A stretch of DNA of 64,000 bases from Ureibacillus composti (lineage in GTDB: Bacteria > Bacillota > Bacilli > Bacillales_A > Planococcaceae), in the NCBI GenBank assembly GCA_030348875.1, contig JAUCEP010000002.1, forward strand, positions 4,344,637 through 4,408,636, given 5' to 3'. Below the pieces are notes generated by a model. The model was given only the letters and a program-made list of their open reading frames with translations. It had not been told where the DNA came from and searched no databases. Position 1 is the first letter of the stretch. Each line of letters starts with the position of its first letter. Both the position numbers and the translations under genes were made by a program. Of this stretch, positions 37,524 through 47,786 are shown one piece after another.

Positions 37524-37558
37524 AAAAAGACAGCCCTAAAAAAGTTCGGACTGTCTTG
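37524..37558 (-). terminator. Terminator of the M23 peptidase gene
   Basis: On the minus strand AGACAGTCC pairs with GGGCTGTCT around a 12-base loop and is followed by five T, nine bases after the stop. Confidence 0.85.
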
Positions 37559-37566
37559 GATATTTG

Positions 37567-39048
37567 TTAATTTAATAATGATAGAGGATTCACATATGAT
37601 CCATTTTTATGAACTTCAAAGTGTAAGTGAATTCCTGTAGAATTACCTGTTGTACCCATAATACCAATGACAGATCCTTGGGGTACAACTTGTCCAACAG
37701 ATACGTCTATTTGCGATAAATGAGCATATACTGTTTCGTAACCATTATTATGATTTATTACGATTTTATTACCGTATGAACCATCCCAACCTGTAAATGT
37801 TACGACGCCATTATCTGCCGCCTTAATATTATAGTTAGATGGACGGGCAATATCAATTCCTTGATGGAATGCGCCCCATCGTTCACCCATTCCACTAGAG
37901 ATGTAGCCTCCAGCAGTAGGCCAAGTAAAGCTCCCTAGTCCTCGCGATGAAATAACTTTTGAACCTACAACTGTAATAGAATCTTTAGGCTCCGAAAGAA
38001 TTGTTTCATCTGTTACATTCTTTTGAGTCCGGTTTCCATTCACTTCTTTTATTACATAAGAGACTTCTTTCTTACCGTATGCCCCTTCTTGTATAACGAC
38101 CTTTTCGCCTTTAAACATCTCGGGGTCTTCTTTAACGACTTTTTCAAAACTTATATTTTGGACCTTTGATTTTTCATAAAATACTTCAACATTTACTAAT
38201 GGTTTTTCGACTGTTACATTAATACCTTGACCAATCTGTAACAGGGAGTCTGCAGTTAAATTAGGATTTAACTTAAGGAGCTCTTTTGTAGTTAAGCTAT
38301 GGTCTCGTGCAATACTTCCTAACACATCACCGGATTTCACCTTATATGTTTCTTTTTCTAAAGAGCCAGTTTTTAATACCTTTACAGCTTCTTTAGGTGT
38401 TAGAATTTTTGCCGGATTAATTTTTGTAGAAACACCAGATACTTTTTCAATTAGTTCAAGTTCTAGTACTCTAGTTTCGTCATTTTTTAATTTAGGTAAT
38501 TCACCTTGCACAAGTTGGTTTGCTTCTAATTCTTTTAATTGCTTTTCTGATACATACTCTAATTTTAATAGACGGATTGCTTCATCATATTCACTCAAGT
38601 CTTTTAGATAAGCAACTGGCTTACCATCTACTTGTAAGGCAAAGGCATCTACTTGAACCGTAAGTTCTTTATTTAGTTGATCTAATGTTTTTGAATCATT
38701 TGTTACGGGATTAAATGCTTGTTCGGGAATAATTGAAAGATCAGACTTTGCATCGATCGAATATTCTTTGTACTTCTTACTAGCTTCTGATTCTTTTTCC
38801 TCTACAATCTTTTGAACACCATCTGTATCAGATACAGCGCCAATATATGAATCTCCAACATAAATATGATAGATTTTTTGAATTGATTCTTCAGCGTTAC
38901 TTTCATGTGAAAATCCTAAAGTCAATGTTAGCGTAGAAAATAAAGCTGTAGCTGCTATTTTTTTTATAAGGTTATTTTTATTCTTAGTAAGACTCAAAGT
39001 ATTGTGTTGCTTTGTAAAGTCTTTCTTGATGTTCCGTTTCGAACTCAT
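37567..39048 (-). CDS. Secreted M23 peptidoglycan endopeptidase with LysM and G5 domains
   Basis: A 493-aa secreted wall enzyme. A long signal peptide (hydrophobic core about residues 30-46, cleavage likely after SNA) is followed by a region of unknown fold, a LysM domain at about 235-280 (YKVKSGDVLGSIARDHSLTT), a G5 domain at about 285-360 and a C-terminal M23/LytM peptidase (HQGIDIA, YAHLSQ, HLHFEVHKNG). The zinc ligands are complete. It cuts peptide cross-links of peptidoglycan. It lies just upstream of walR in the same direction, and similar genes belong to WalR regulons. Confidence 0.9.
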   Translation of the reverse strand: MSSKRNIKKDFTKQHNTLSLTKNKNNLIKKIAATALFSTLTLTLGFSHESNAEESIQKIYHIYVGDSYIGAVSDTDGVQKIVEEKESEASKKYKEYSIDAKSDLSIIPEQAFNPVTNDSKTLDQLNKELTVQVDAFALQVDGKPVAYLKDLSEYDEAIRLLKLEYVSEKQLKELEANQLVQGELPKLKNDETRVLELELIEKVSGVSTKINPAKILTPKEAVKVLKTGSLEKETYKVKSGDVLGSIARDHSLTTKELLKLNPNLTADSLLQIGQGINVTVEKPLVNVEVFYEKSKVQNISFEKVVKEDPEMFKGEKVVIQEGAYGKKEVSYVIKEVNGNRTQKNVTDETILSEPKDSITVVGSKVISSRGLGSFTWPTAGGYISSGMGERWGAFHQGIDIARPSNYNIKAADNGVVTFTGWDGSYGNKIVINHNNGYETVYAHLSQIDVSVGQVVPQGSVIGIMGTTGNSTGIHLHFEVHKNGSYVNPLSLLN

Positions 39049-39157
39049 AATAAAGCCCCTTCCAAAGTCTCTCCTTGCTAGGAATAGTTTCCACTGACAA
39101 TTTTACACCACTTTAATGTACCATAATATCTATTTCAAAAGGACAGCTTGAGTCTTT

Positions 39158-39174
39158 TGTAATGAAAATGTATT
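39158..39174 (+). promoter_or_regulatory. Weak WalR-box candidate in the M23/yitT divergent region
   Basis: TGTAAT-GAAAA-TGTATT agrees with TGTWAH-N5-TGTWAH except for one base. It lies 110 bases upstream of the M23 gene start. The rest of the 460-base gap 39049-39508 is AT-rich with nothing else I can support. Confidence 0.35.
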
Positions 39175-39508
39175 ATTTGCTCCTTTCTTGTCATATTTCA
39201 CGAAAATAGAACTACTTTTTTAAAAATTGTAATATTAGTAGAATTGTTCTATTAACAATCTATTATCTTAAATGGACTTTATATATTTAATTGTTAATGG
39301 AAGGGAAGTTCGTTTATGGTTATATTTAAAAAGTTACTAGATTTTGATTATTTATTGATAATTTGTCGAAAATTAATAGACCAAACCTAGTAATATTTTC
39401 TTTGATAGACTTATATAATTAACTAATAAAGTTAATTATTCTTTCTATTAAGTTCTATTACTTCTTATAACTAATTTTAGACAATCCAAAATAGAATGGG
39501 GAAATCTT

Positions 39509-40399
39509 ATGAGTAGTAATACCGTTCATACACACCCGTCTGCCTTAAAGAAAACAAAAGTTAGCCAAATAGTTAGTCGGGTTGTGATGACTATTGTGGG
39601 CGCCGATATTATGGCAGTTGCACTTGAACTCTTTTTAGTACCAAATAATGTGATGGACGGTGGTATTGTCGGAGTTTCTATTATCTTATCTCACTTAATT
39701 GAGCAACCTCTTGGGCTTTTCATCTTTCTATTAAACCTCCCTTTTATCTTCCTTGGTTATAAACAAATAGGAAAAACATTCGCTCTAACCACAGCTCTTG
39801 GAATTACTGTACTTTCACTTACTACTGTCTTGTTACATCACATTAAACCATTCACAAGTGATTTATTATTAGCGACAATCTTTGGTGGAATATTACTAGG
39901 GATTGGAGTTGGTACTGTTATTCGCTTTGGAGGGTGTCTTGATGGCACTGAAGTATTAGCAATACTCTTTAACAAGAAGCTTCCTTTCTCAGTCGGAGAG
40001 ATTATCCTATTTATTAACCTACTAATTTTTACAGTTGCAGGCTTTGTATTTACATGGGAAGAAGCGATGTACTCAATTGTTGCCTACTATATTGCATCTA
40101 AAATGATTGATACGGTTGTGCTCGGTATGGAGGAATCCAAATCTGCTTACATTATTAGCGATGAAATCAATGAAATAGGGCAAGCCATTATGGATCGCTT
40201 AGGACGAGGTGTTACATATTTACACGGTGAGGGAGCGTATACCGGAAATGATAAAAAGGTCATTTTCTGTGTTATTACGCGTCTAGAGGAATCCAAATTA
40301 AAAAGTATCGTCCGCAGCATTGATGAAAATGCTTTCCTTGCTCTCGGAAACATTAGTGAAGTACGGGGCGGCCGTTTTAAGAAAAAAGATATTCATTAA
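39509..40399 (+). CDS. YitT-family membrane protein (DUF2179)
   Basis: A 296-aa protein with five or six membrane segments and the C-terminal DUF2179 cytoplasmic domain. The conserved stretches are VPNNVMDGGIVGVSIILSHL near residue 48 and GGCLDGTEVLAILFNKKLPF near 142. The C-terminal domain has ATYLHGEGAYTG-like sequence (VTYLHGEGAYTGNDKKVIFC). Function unknown; members are widespread in Firmicutes, often several per genome. GGGGAAAT upstream of the ATG is only a moderate ribosome site. A terminator follows at 40545. Confidence 0.85.
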   Translation: MSSNTVHTHPSALKKTKVSQIVSRVVMTIVGADIMAVALELFLVPNNVMDGGIVGVSIILSHLIEQPLGLFIFLLNLPFIFLGYKQIGKTFALTTALGITVLSLTTVLLHHIKPFTSDLLLATIFGGILLGIGVGTVIRFGGCLDGTEVLAILFNKKLPFSVGEIILFINLLIFTVAGFVFTWEEAMYSIVAYYIASKMIDTVVLGMEESKSAYIISDEINEIGQAIMDRLGRGVTYLHGEGAYTGNDKKVIFCVITRLEESKLKSIVRSIDENAFLALGNISEVRGGRFKKKDIH

Positions 40400-40544
40400 A
40401 AGTAAGATGCAACTTTCTCCGTTTTATCAGTATATTTGTGAAGTTATTGGTTACCAATTTGAACTTACCACTTATTTATGAGTCCTCACATACTTCTGTA
40501 TAGCTAATTTCCACCTTCATGATATCTGCATAAATTGGAGAAAT

Positions 40545-40579
40545 AAAAAACTCCTAAAGATTAAATCCCCAGGAGTTTT
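40545..40579 (+). terminator. Terminator downstream of yitT-like gene
   Basis: AAAACTCCT pairs with AGGAGTTTT around a 15-base loop, with T after it. It lies about 145 bases past the stop. Confidence 0.75.
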
Positions 40580-40652
40580 AATATCAGTTATTCCAAAGTT
40601 TATTAATTATTTTTATTATAGGCACACCTTTTGCTAAGTCCCCTTTGAAGTT

Positions 40653-40860
40653 TAAGGGTTTGCACCTGTCGCTTGAGCTTTCGGTGCAGATCAAACCACA
40701 AACATCCATAAAATAAAAACTACTAATGGTATAAACCACTAGTAGCTAATATTGGATTACTCCCAAATTTCATTTACCGTTTTTTTATTAAATAGGCACA
40801 TCTTTAACTTGTCCCCCTATATATAAGGGTTTGCACCTGTCGCTTGAGCTTTCGGTGCAG
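40653..40860. repeat. Direct duplication of a 37-bp hairpin unit
   Basis: The 37 bases at 40653-40689 and 40824-40860 are identical. The unit contains GCACC...GGTGC arms around TGTCGCTTGAGCTTTC. The bases before each copy (GGCACA-CTTT then a CCCC run) are also similar, so a block of about 70-85 bp was duplicated. An inverted repeat CTACTAATGG/CCACTAGTAG lies between them. No gene is seen in 40580-40860. Confidence 0.75.
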
Positions 40861-40861
40861 T

Positions 40862-41025
40862 ACAAACATTGTTAATCCCAAACAGGATTAACTGCTTGCG
40901 ACTGTCGCAGGCTTTCGTCGCAGAACAAACATTGTTAATCCCAAACTGGATTAATTGCTTGCGACTGTCGCAGGCTTTCGTCGCAGAACAAACATTGTTA
41001 ATCCCAAACTGGATTAACAATGTTT
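40862..41025. repeat. 63-bp tandem repeat derived from the purA 3' end
   Basis: Units begin at 40862, 40925 and 40988 (ACAAACATTGTTAATCCC), giving two full units and a partial third that is the real end of purA. Each unit holds the complement of purA codons NIVNPVWD and stop plus a spacer GCGACTGTCGCAGGCTTTCG. In the genuine copy AAACATTGTTAATCC pairs with GGATTAACAATGTTT, a 15-bp stem that includes the stop codon. The period of 21 codons makes a spurious repetitive frame on the minus strand. Confidence 0.85.
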
Positions 41026-42284
41026 GTTTGCTCACGAGCAGGCCCTACTGAGAAAGTCATAAGGTTGATGCCTGTTAGCTCTACAACACGTTCTACGTAC
41101 TTACGAGCATTTTCTGGAAGTTCTTCTAATGTACGAACGCCTGTGATATCTTCTGACCAACCTGGAAGCTCTTCGTAAACTGGTTTACACCCTTCAAGGA
41201 CATGAAGACTTGCTGGATATTCTGTAATGATTTCACCATTGTATTCATAAGCAGTACAGATTTTAACAGTTTCAAGACCTGATAAAACGTCAATTGAGTT
41301 TAATGCTAAATCCGTAATACCACTTACACGGCGAGAGTGACGGACTACTACTGAATCAAACCAACCAACTCGACGTGGGCGACCAGTAGTTGTACCGTAT
41401 TCACGGCCTACTTCACGAATTTGATGACCGATTTCATCAAATAATTCAGTAGGGAATGGGCCATCTCCTACGCGTGATGTATAAGCTTTACATACCCCAA
41501 CAACACGAGACACTTGAGAAGGTCCAATACCTGTACCAGTCGTTACACCACCAGCTACAGGGTTTGATGACGTAACAAATGGATAAGTACCATGGTCAAC
41601 GTCTAACATAACACCTTGTGCACCCTCAAATAAAACACGTCCGCCTTCATCTAGTACATCATTTAAAACTTTAGAAGTATCCGTAACGTAGCCGGCAAGT
41701 TCCTGACCATAACCATAAAATTCTTCAAACATATCCTCGAATTTTAGTCCTTCTACTTCGTAGAATTTTTCAAACAAACGGTTTTTCTTTTCAAGATTTT
41801 CACGTAGCTTTTGTTCAAACACTTCACGATCAAGTAGATCTGCAATACGAATACCCATACGAGCGATTTTATCTTGGTAACATGGGCCAATCCCTTTACA
41901 TGTTGTACCGATTTTTTTATCGCCTCGAGAAGCTTCGTCTACTTTATCTTGATAGATATGATACGGTAAAATCACTTGTGCACGGTTTGAGATACGTAAA
42001 TTTGACGTATCAATTCCGCGTTCTTGTAGCCCTTTCAATTCAGTTACCAAGGATTTTGGGTTGATTACCATCCCGTTCCCCATAACTGATGTTTTTTCTT
42101 TATAAAAAATACCTGATGGAATTAAATGCAATTTGTATGTTTCTTCGCCAATTTTGATTGTATGACCTGCATTATCTCCGCCCGAGAAACGAGCGATTAT
42201 ATCTGCTTTTTTAGAAAGGAAGTCCGTAATTTTACCTTTACCTTCGTCTCCCCATTGAGTTCCTACAACAACAACTGATGTCAT
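40998..42284 (-). CDS. purA: Adenylosuccinate synthetase
   Basis: A 428-aa enzyme joining IMP and aspartate with GTP, the first step from IMP to AMP. The P-loop-like [11 protein letters not shown] is at residues 8-18, with the IMP-binding GDNAGHT, the switch loop [20 protein letters not shown] and [13 protein letters not shown] also in place. The ATG at 42284 lies behind GGAGGTG. The usual C-terminal GP.R..T is present as [10 protein letters not shown]. The last codons form one arm of a hairpin and are repeated downstream. Confidence 0.97.
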   Translation of the reverse strand: MTSVVVVGTQWGDEGKGKITDFLSKKADIIARFSGGDNAGHTIKIGEETYKLHLIPSGIFYKEKTSVMGNGMVINPKSLVTELKGLQERGIDTSNLRISNRAQVILPYHIYQDKVDEASRGDKKIGTTCKGIGPCYQDKIARMGIRIADLLDREVFEQKLRENLEKKNRLFEKFYEVEGLKFEDMFEEFYGYGQELAGYVTDTSKVLNDVLDEGGRVLFEGAQGVMLDVDHGTYPFVTSSNPVAGGVTTGTGIGPSQVSRVVGVCKAYTSRVGDGPFPTELFDEIGHQIREVGREYGTTTGRPRRVGWFDSVVVRHSRRVSGITDLALNSIDVLSGLETVKICTAYEYNGEIITEYPASLHVLEGCKPVYEELPGWSEDITGVRTLEELPENARKYVERVVELTGINLMTFSVGPAREQTNIVNPVWD

Positions 42285-42331
42285 ATCAGCACCTCCGCTA
42301 GACGCGAGAACGTCCTTTATCAAACAGCACT

Positions 42332-42361
42332 ATTGTATCAATGAACAGTGGTATAAGTCAA
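42332..42361 (-). promoter_or_regulatory. purA promoter
   Basis: On the minus strand TTGACT (42361-42356), 18 bases and TACAAT (42337-42332). The start codon follows 48 bases after the -10. Confidence 0.65.
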
Positions 42362-42372
42362 TTAAGAAAAGC

Positions 42373-42419
42373 AAAAAACACGAACATATAATTGAAAGAT
42401 TTCAACTAACGTTCGTGTT
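42373..42419 (-). terminator. dnaB terminator, possibly also a PurR box pair
   Basis: AACACGAAC pairs with GTTCGTGTT over a 25-base loop and is followed on the minus strand by six T, as for a terminator after dnaB. The CGAAC arms in inverted orientation just upstream of the purA promoter also resemble PurBoxes, whose usual spacing is two or three bases shorter. Confidence 0.65.
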
Positions 42420-42478
42420 CTAAAATTAGTTTTATAGAATTATATATTTTCCTTCATCCATCAACTTGGAGAAGGCTC

Positions 42479-43837
42479 TTACGCATTTACTGGTTGCTGA
42501 TGTTGCGACCAATCTATGCTAATAAATTTATTAAACTCTTTTTTAAATGCTAAAGTAACCGTTCCAGTTGGACCATTACGCTGCTTAGCGATAATAATTT
42601 CAATCATATTTTTGTTTTCTGATTCTTTATCGTAATAATCATCACGATATAAGAAGGCAACAATGTCGGCATCTTGCTCAATACTTCCAGATTCACGAAT
42701 ATCACTCATCATTGGACGTTTATCTTGACGTTGCTCAACACCACGGGATAACTGAGATAATGCAATAACCGGAACTTTTAATTCACGGGCAAGTGCTTTT
42801 AGTGAACGTGAGATCTCAGATACTTCTTGCTGACGGTTCTCACCGCTTTTTCCACTACCCTGAATTAACTGTAAGTAGTCGATTAAAATCATTCCTAGAC
42901 CATTTTCTTGGGCTAAACGGCGACACTTTGCACGAATCTCATTAACACGTACACCTGGTGTATCATCAATATAAATTCCTGAATTTGATAAGCTTCCCAT
43001 AGCCATCGTTAATTTACTCCAATCCTCTGTGGTTAGAGCACCTGTACGTAATGCTTGAGCGTCAATATTACCTTCCGCACAAAGTAAACGCATGACCAGC
43101 TGTTCAGCACCCATTTCGAGAGAAAAGATTGCTACATTTTCACGCGCTTTAATTGCTACGTTTTGTGCAATATTTAATGCAAAGGCGGTTTTCCCAACAG
43201 ATGGACGTGCAGCAACGATAATTAAGTCGTTTCGTTGGAATCCAGCAGTCATACTGTCTAAGTCACGGAACCCAGTTGGAATCCCTGTAACGTCTCCTTG
43301 CCTTGATTGTAATTGTTCAATATTATCATACGTCTGAACAAGTACATCTTTTACGTGCTTGAAGTCACCCGCATTTTTACGGTTTGCTACTTCCATGACT
43401 TTCTTCTCTGCTTCTGCTAACAGAGTTTCAACTTCATCTTCACGTGTATAGCCATCTTCAGCAATTTTTGTTGCAACACGAATAAGACGGCGAAGTAAAG
43501 CCTTTTCCTCTACAATTTTTGCGTAGTGAGCAATGTTAGCAGCTGTTGGTACTGCATTTGCAAGTTCAGTTAAATACGAAAGCCCACCAACATCTTCAAG
43601 TTCCTTTTTCGCTGAAAGTTCCTCTGTGACTGTTACAACATCAATAGGCTGACCTTGATCACTCAAGGATAACATTGTTTCAAAAATTTTCTGATGTGCA
43701 ATTCGATAGAAATCTTCAGGAATTAAAATTTCAGATGCCGTAATTAACGCTTGTGGTTCTAAGAATATGGCACCGATAACCGACTGTTCGGCTTCATGGT
43801 TATGCGGTGGAACACGGTCAATTATGGGTTCGTTCAT
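42479..43837 (-). CDS. dnaB: Replicative DNA helicase DnaB (DnaC of B. subtilis)
   Basis: A 452-aa hexameric helicase that unwinds DNA at the fork. The N-terminal primase-binding domain (PHNHEAEQSVIGAIFLEPQA) is followed by a linker and the RecA-like domain with Walker A ARPSVGKTAFALN at about 205-217, Walker B GMILIDYLQLI and the arginine-finger region EISRSLKALARELKVPVIAL. No intein is present. It follows rplI by 12 bases. Confidence 0.96.
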   Translation of the reverse strand: MNEPIIDRVPPHNHEAEQSVIGAIFLEPQALITASEILIPEDFYRIAHQKIFETMLSLSDQGQPIDVVTVTEELSAKKELEDVGGLSYLTELANAVPTAANIAHYAKIVEEKALLRRLIRVATKIAEDGYTREDEVETLLAEAEKKVMEVANRKNAGDFKHVKDVLVQTYDNIEQLQSRQGDVTGIPTGFRDLDSMTAGFQRNDLIIVAARPSVGKTAFALNIAQNVAIKARENVAIFSLEMGAEQLVMRLLCAEGNIDAQALRTGALTTEDWSKLTMAMGSLSNSGIYIDDTPGVRVNEIRAKCRRLAQENGLGMILIDYLQLIQGSGKSGENRQQEVSEISRSLKALARELKVPVIALSQLSRGVEQRQDKRPMMSDIRESGSIEQDADIVAFLYRDDYYDKESENKNMIEIIIAKQRNGPTGTVTLAFKKEFNKFISIDWSQHQQPVNA

Positions 43838-43849
43838 AGAATTCTCTCC

Positions 43850-44296
43850 TTAGTTTTCTTCAACTACATGTACTTTTAGTGTTGCTTTTACTTCATGATG
43901 TAATTTTACTGGTACGTTCGAATATCCTAGAGAGCGAATTCCTTCACTTTCCATTTTTCGCTTATCAATTTTAATACCATGTGCTTTTTGTAACGCCTCA
44001 ACAATTTGCTTTGTTGAAATTGAACCGAATAAGCGGCCACCTTCACCAGATTTCGCTTTAATTTCTACTGTTAATTGTTCAAGTTGCTCTTTTAAATCTT
44101 TTGCTTGTTGTAATTCAGCAGCTGCATTTTTTTCTTCTAATTTCTTTTGTCCATCTAATTGACTTAGTGCTTGTTTTGTAGCCTCAACAGCATAACCATT
44201 TTTAATTAAGAAATTTTGTGCATACCCATCTGCAACATTTTTAATTTCACCTTTTTTACCTTTTCCTTTTACGTCCTTTAGAAATACTACTTTCAT
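43850..44296 (-). CDS. rplI: 50S ribosomal protein L9
   Basis: A 148-aa L9 with the N-terminal rRNA-binding domain ([20 protein letters not shown]), the long connecting helix (residues about 40-75) and the C-terminal domain ([20 protein letters not shown]). It overlaps gdpP by four bases (ATGA-type coupling), an arrangement common in Firmicutes. Confidence 0.97.
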   Translation of the reverse strand: MKVVFLKDVKGKGKKGEIKNVADGYAQNFLIKNGYAVEATKQALSQLDGQKKLEEKNAAAELQQAKDLKEQLEQLTVEIKAKSGEGGRLFGSISTKQIVEALQKAHGIKIDKRKMESEGIRSLGYSNVPVKLHHEVKATLKVHVVEEN

Positions 44297-46266
44297 TCTT
44301 CATTTCTCCCCTCTAGTGTTTCAAAAATTGCATTTTGTAATAATCTCTTTGTTTCTTCGATAGATTCTGCTTCTATTTGGCATGCAGCATTTGTTAAATG
44401 TCCACCGCCTCCTAGGTTTTCCATTACTAATTGAACATTAATTTCGCCTAATGATCTAGCGCTAATTCCTACTAATCCATCTGGTCGGTGTGCAATAACA
44501 AATGAAGCAGTGACATCTTTCATTGTTAATAATGTATCAGCTGTTTGAGCAATGAGAACAGAATCATAACTTTGATTTTCTTTTCCATTTGCAACGGCAA
44601 TACCTGGGTAAATAAACTCTACTGTTTGGATAATTTTCGATCGTTCAATATACGTGCTAATATCTTCTTTTAATAATCGTTGAACTAAAATTGTATCGGC
44701 ACCATGCTTCCTTAAGTAAGAAGCTGCTTCAAACGTCCTTGAACCTGTTCGAAGAGTAAAGCTTTTTGTATCTACGATAATACCAGATAATAAGGCAGTT
44801 GCTTCAAGTTTTGTAATGCTGTCAGCCTCTTGTTGATATTCTAATAGCTCCGTTACTAACTCGGCAGTAGAGGATGCATAAGGTTCCATATAGACAAGAG
44901 TTGTATTTGGAATGAAGTCCTCCCCTCGTCGATGGTGATCGATGACAACTACTTTCTCAAAGCGTTTTAGTAGTCTTTCGTCAACAACGAGACTTGGCTT
45001 ATGTGTATCTACGATAACTAATAATGATTTATCGGTCATTTCAGATAGTGCTTCGTCTGGAGATAAGAAATTCTCATAAAAGTCTGAGTGATTTTCAATC
45101 TCGTCCATCAGTCTGCTTACACTACCATTTAGTTCATCGAAATTAATGACTACATAGCTTTTCACATCATTCATAGCGGCCATTTTGCGAACACCAATCC
45201 CAGAACCAATTGAGTCCATATCAGGATTTTTATGTCCCATTATAAATACCTGGTCACTATCTTGCATCAAATCTTGTAATGCATGTGAAATTACTCTTGC
45301 ACGTACCCGAGTCCGTTTTTCTACAGGATTTGTTTTTCCACCGTAGAATTTTATTTTACCATCAGCCTGTTTGATTGCTACTTGGTCTCCACCACGGCCT
45401 AACACTAAATCTAAACTTGATTGTGCTAATTCACCCAGCTTAATAAGAGAAGAGGAACCAATCCCGACTCCAATACTTAATGTTAAAGAGAGGTTTTTCT
45501 GTGCAGTTTTTTCACGAATATCATCTAATATAGAAAACTTTTTCTTCTCTAAATCATGTAAAATGGCTTCGTTTAAAATAGCCAAAAATCGATCTGAGTT
45601 AATACGTTTAGCATAAATACCATGTTCAAAAGCCCAATCATTAATAATGGATGTAACAGTAGTATTGGTTAAACTCCTTGATTGATCGTCCATCCCTTGT
45701 GTTATTTCATCGTAGTTATCAATAAACAAAATGGCAATTACAGAACGATCTGCATAATACTTTGACTCAATTTTTAAGCGTTCTGTTACATCAAAGAAAT
45801 AAAGCAACTTTTCTTCTTGCTTATAGACTACTCGATATTTGTGTTCACGAATTGGTACAATGATTTCTTTTTTTTCTTCTGACTTTGTAAGCCCATGTAA
45901 ATCGTCTGATAAAATAAAGAGTTCTTCACCGATTAGTGTTTCTACATCCAATAGTTGAGACATATATGGGTTTGCCCATTCAATTAGAAATTTATCATTT
46001 ACAAGGACAATCCCAATTGGCATTTCAAGAAGTGCCTCTTCTCCTACTTTTTTCATCCGGAAGGAGAGTGACTCAATATATTTTTCAACCTCTAAATAGG
46101 CGATATTTTCTACTTTCCATGCATATAGTAGTACGATCATAAAGACCAAAGTATATGCTATTCCAAACCATATATTCCATATAAATATTAGAACGGCAGC
46201 TATTAGCCCAACGATTGATAGATACAAAAGGGGATATCGAATTGATCGTTTCCTGTAAGTATCCAT
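44293..46266 (-). CDS. gdpP: Cyclic-di-AMP phosphodiesterase GdpP (YybT)
   Basis: A 657-aa membrane enzyme that hydrolyses c-di-AMP to pApA and so tunes potassium and wall homeostasis. Two N-terminal membrane helices (about 12-54) are followed by a PAS domain, a degenerate GGDEF (GRGGDQ in place of GGDEF) and the catalytic DHH/DHHA1 part, with [15 protein letters not shown] near 345, [12 protein letters not shown] near 445 and [11 protein letters not shown] near 625. All motifs are intact. Co-transcribed with yybS and rplI. Confidence 0.96.
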   Translation of the reverse strand: MDTYRKRSIRYPLLYLSIVGLIAAVLIFIWNIWFGIAYTLVFMIVLLYAWKVENIAYLEVEKYIESLSFRMKKVGEEALLEMPIGIVLVNDKFLIEWANPYMSQLLDVETLIGEELFILSDDLHGLTKSEEKKEIIVPIREHKYRVVYKQEEKLLYFFDVTERLKIESKYYADRSVIAILFIDNYDEITQGMDDQSRSLTNTTVTSIINDWAFEHGIYAKRINSDRFLAILNEAILHDLEKKKFSILDDIREKTAQKNLSLTLSIGVGIGSSSLIKLGELAQSSLDLVLGRGGDQVAIKQADGKIKFYGGKTNPVEKRTRVRARVISHALQDLMQDSDQVFIMGHKNPDMDSIGSGIGVRKMAAMNDVKSYVVINFDELNGSVSRLMDEIENHSDFYENFLSPDEALSEMTDKSLLVIVDTHKPSLVVDERLLKRFEKVVVIDHHRRGEDFIPNTTLVYMEPYASSTAELVTELLEYQQEADSITKLEATALLSGIIVDTKSFTLRTGSRTFEAASYLRKHGADTILVQRLLKEDISTYIERSKIIQTVEFIYPGIAVANGKENQSYDSVLIAQTADTLLTMKDVTASFVIAHRPDGLVGISARSLGEINVQLVMENLGGGGHLTNAACQIEAESIEETKRLLQNAIFETLEGRNEE

Positions 46267-46278
46267 TTTATCAGCTCC

Positions 46279-47220
46279 CTACTTCTGAATCTTTCCTTTA
46301 ACGAGTGAACGTATTTTAAATCCTAAATCCAATATTCCCAATAGTACAAAGAAGGAATAGAGTGGAATCGCCATCACAGTCGCAAGGATCTTCACAATCT
46401 TTGGCATCCCTAATGCATCAATAACATAATGTATGAAAGAAATACCTTGTATTGTTAATAGCAACCATAAAATAAGTGATAAATTCAGGCAAACTACATG
46501 TAGTGCTGTACCCATTTCAGGGCGAACAAATAAATTAATTGATATTACAATTAAGTAATACCATAAAATTGCTCTTGGCATTCTTAAATTTTTAAAAGCA
46601 CTGAACTTTGGTACTTCTATCCCTAGTCTTTTTAAAACTGGTAAATTAATTGAAATTATAATATAGGCGTAGAAGAACGTCGCAATTGTAATACAGGCTG
46701 GTATCGATAATTCCATTGTTGTAAATATATTATTTAGCATCTCATCTGAAATTGGTGATTTACCTGTCATACTAATTGAAAGTTCAATGGATCTGTCATA
46801 GCTTTCACGCAACATCTTGAATGAATCTCTAATAAAGTCTACTTCAAATAATTTTAGTGATACGAGATATTGCAAAGCAAATGCAATTAACACTGCTAAG
46901 CTTGATGACATAAATAAATAAATTTTACTTCGTTTTAATCGTAGTGCATCCCCCATAACAACACCAATGGATGCAAAAATTAAGGCAAATGGTACTATTA
47001 ATAAACCTCCAAAAAAGAGCGTGATTATACAACCAATAATAGCTACAAATATGGAAGACTTTCGATCGTATGAAGCACTATACCATGCTAACGGTAAAGG
47101 TGCTAAAAACGTCGCGAATAGGCTTATGATTGGTACATAATAGGCTATTGCAATTAATACTGCAAATAGCGCAATCATCATAGCACCTTGAGCAAGCCTT
47201 TTGGTTTGATTACTCGGCAT
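46279..47220 (-). CDS. yybS: YybS-family membrane protein (DUF2232)
   Basis: A 313-aa protein with about eight membrane helices, of the DUF2232 family. The sequence starts with RLAQGAMMIALFAVLIAIAY, typical of ECF-transporter-like S components; a fold relationship has been suggested for the family, but no substrate is known. It precedes gdpP by 12 bases, as in Bacillus. AAGGAAGG lies before the ATG. Confidence 0.9.
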   Translation of the reverse strand: MPSNQTKRLAQGAMMIALFAVLIAIAYYVPIISLFATFLAPLPLAWYSASYDRKSSIFVAIIGCIITLFFGGLLIVPFALIFASIGVVMGDALRLKRSKIYLFMSSSLAVLIAFALQYLVSLKLFEVDFIRDSFKMLRESYDRSIELSISMTGKSPISDEMLNNIFTTMELSIPACITIATFFYAYIIISINLPVLKRLGIEVPKFSAFKNLRMPRAILWYYLIVISINLFVRPEMGTALHVVCLNLSLILWLLLTIQGISFIHYVIDALGMPKIVKILATVMAIPLYSFFVLLGILDLGFKIRSLVKGKIQK

Positions 47221-47421
47221 TTTTTACCTTCCTTTTTTTATATCAAGAAATCTTTCTCATTCGTTTATTGTATCACTTTTTTTACTGTCTAACAAAAACC
47301 TAGTATGTATAAGAAATTGATAGGATGGACTAAAGGAATCAAGTCTATTTTATTCATTAATCCCCTAATATAAAGATGGCTACCCTATATAAAGAAATTT
47401 ATTGTATAAGTTACATAAAAT

Positions 47422-47461
47422 AAAAAGTCGGCAAAATCTAAATAGACTTTGTCGACTTTTA
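47422..47461 (-). terminator. Terminator of the rpsF-ssb-rpsR operon
   Basis: AAAGTCGGCAAA pairs with TTTGTCGACTTT (one mismatch) and T runs follow on both strands. It lies 36 bases after the rpsR stop. Confidence 0.82.
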
Positions 47462-47496
47462 AAATGTATTTTCTATTTACTAGAAATTACTTGTTC

Positions 47497-47733
47497 TTAT
47501 TTATCTTCAGCTACGAATGGAAGAAGTGCCATAATACGAGCACGTTTAATAGCTGACGTTAATTTACGTTGGTATTTTGCACTTGTACCAGTTACGCGAC
47601 GTGGAAGGATTTTCCCACGTTCAGAAATGAACTTTTTAAGTAAATCTACATCTTTATAGTCGATGTGCGTAATGTTGTTAGAAGTGAAGTAGCAAACTTT
47701 ACGGCGTTTGCGGCCTCCGCGACGTTGTGCCAT
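47497..47733 (-). CDS. rpsR: 30S ribosomal protein S18
   Basis: A 78-aa S18 with the basic start [13 protein letters not shown], the [20 protein letters not shown] core and [20 protein letters not shown]. It pairs with S6 on the 16S platform. A strong AAAGGAGG precedes the ATG. Last gene of the S6-SSB-S18 operon. Confidence 0.97.
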   Translation of the reverse strand: MAQRRGGRKRRKVCYFTSNNITHIDYKDVDLLKKFISERGKILPRRVTGTSAKYQRKLTSAIKRARIMALLPFVAEDK

Positions 47734-47786
47734 TTTCGTTTTCCTCCTTTTTTATTTTTTAGTTTCAATTCCACCTTTACTCTATA

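Noticed and set aside
40862..41025. Regularly spaced repeats resembling a short CRISPR array
   Set aside because: The whole 63-bp unit repeats, including what would be spacers, and it matches the end of purA. No cas genes are present.
40817..41035. Minus-strand frame with a 21-residue repeat
   Set aside because: It is the translation of the 63-bp DNA repeat, has no ribosome site and overlaps the purA end in another frame.
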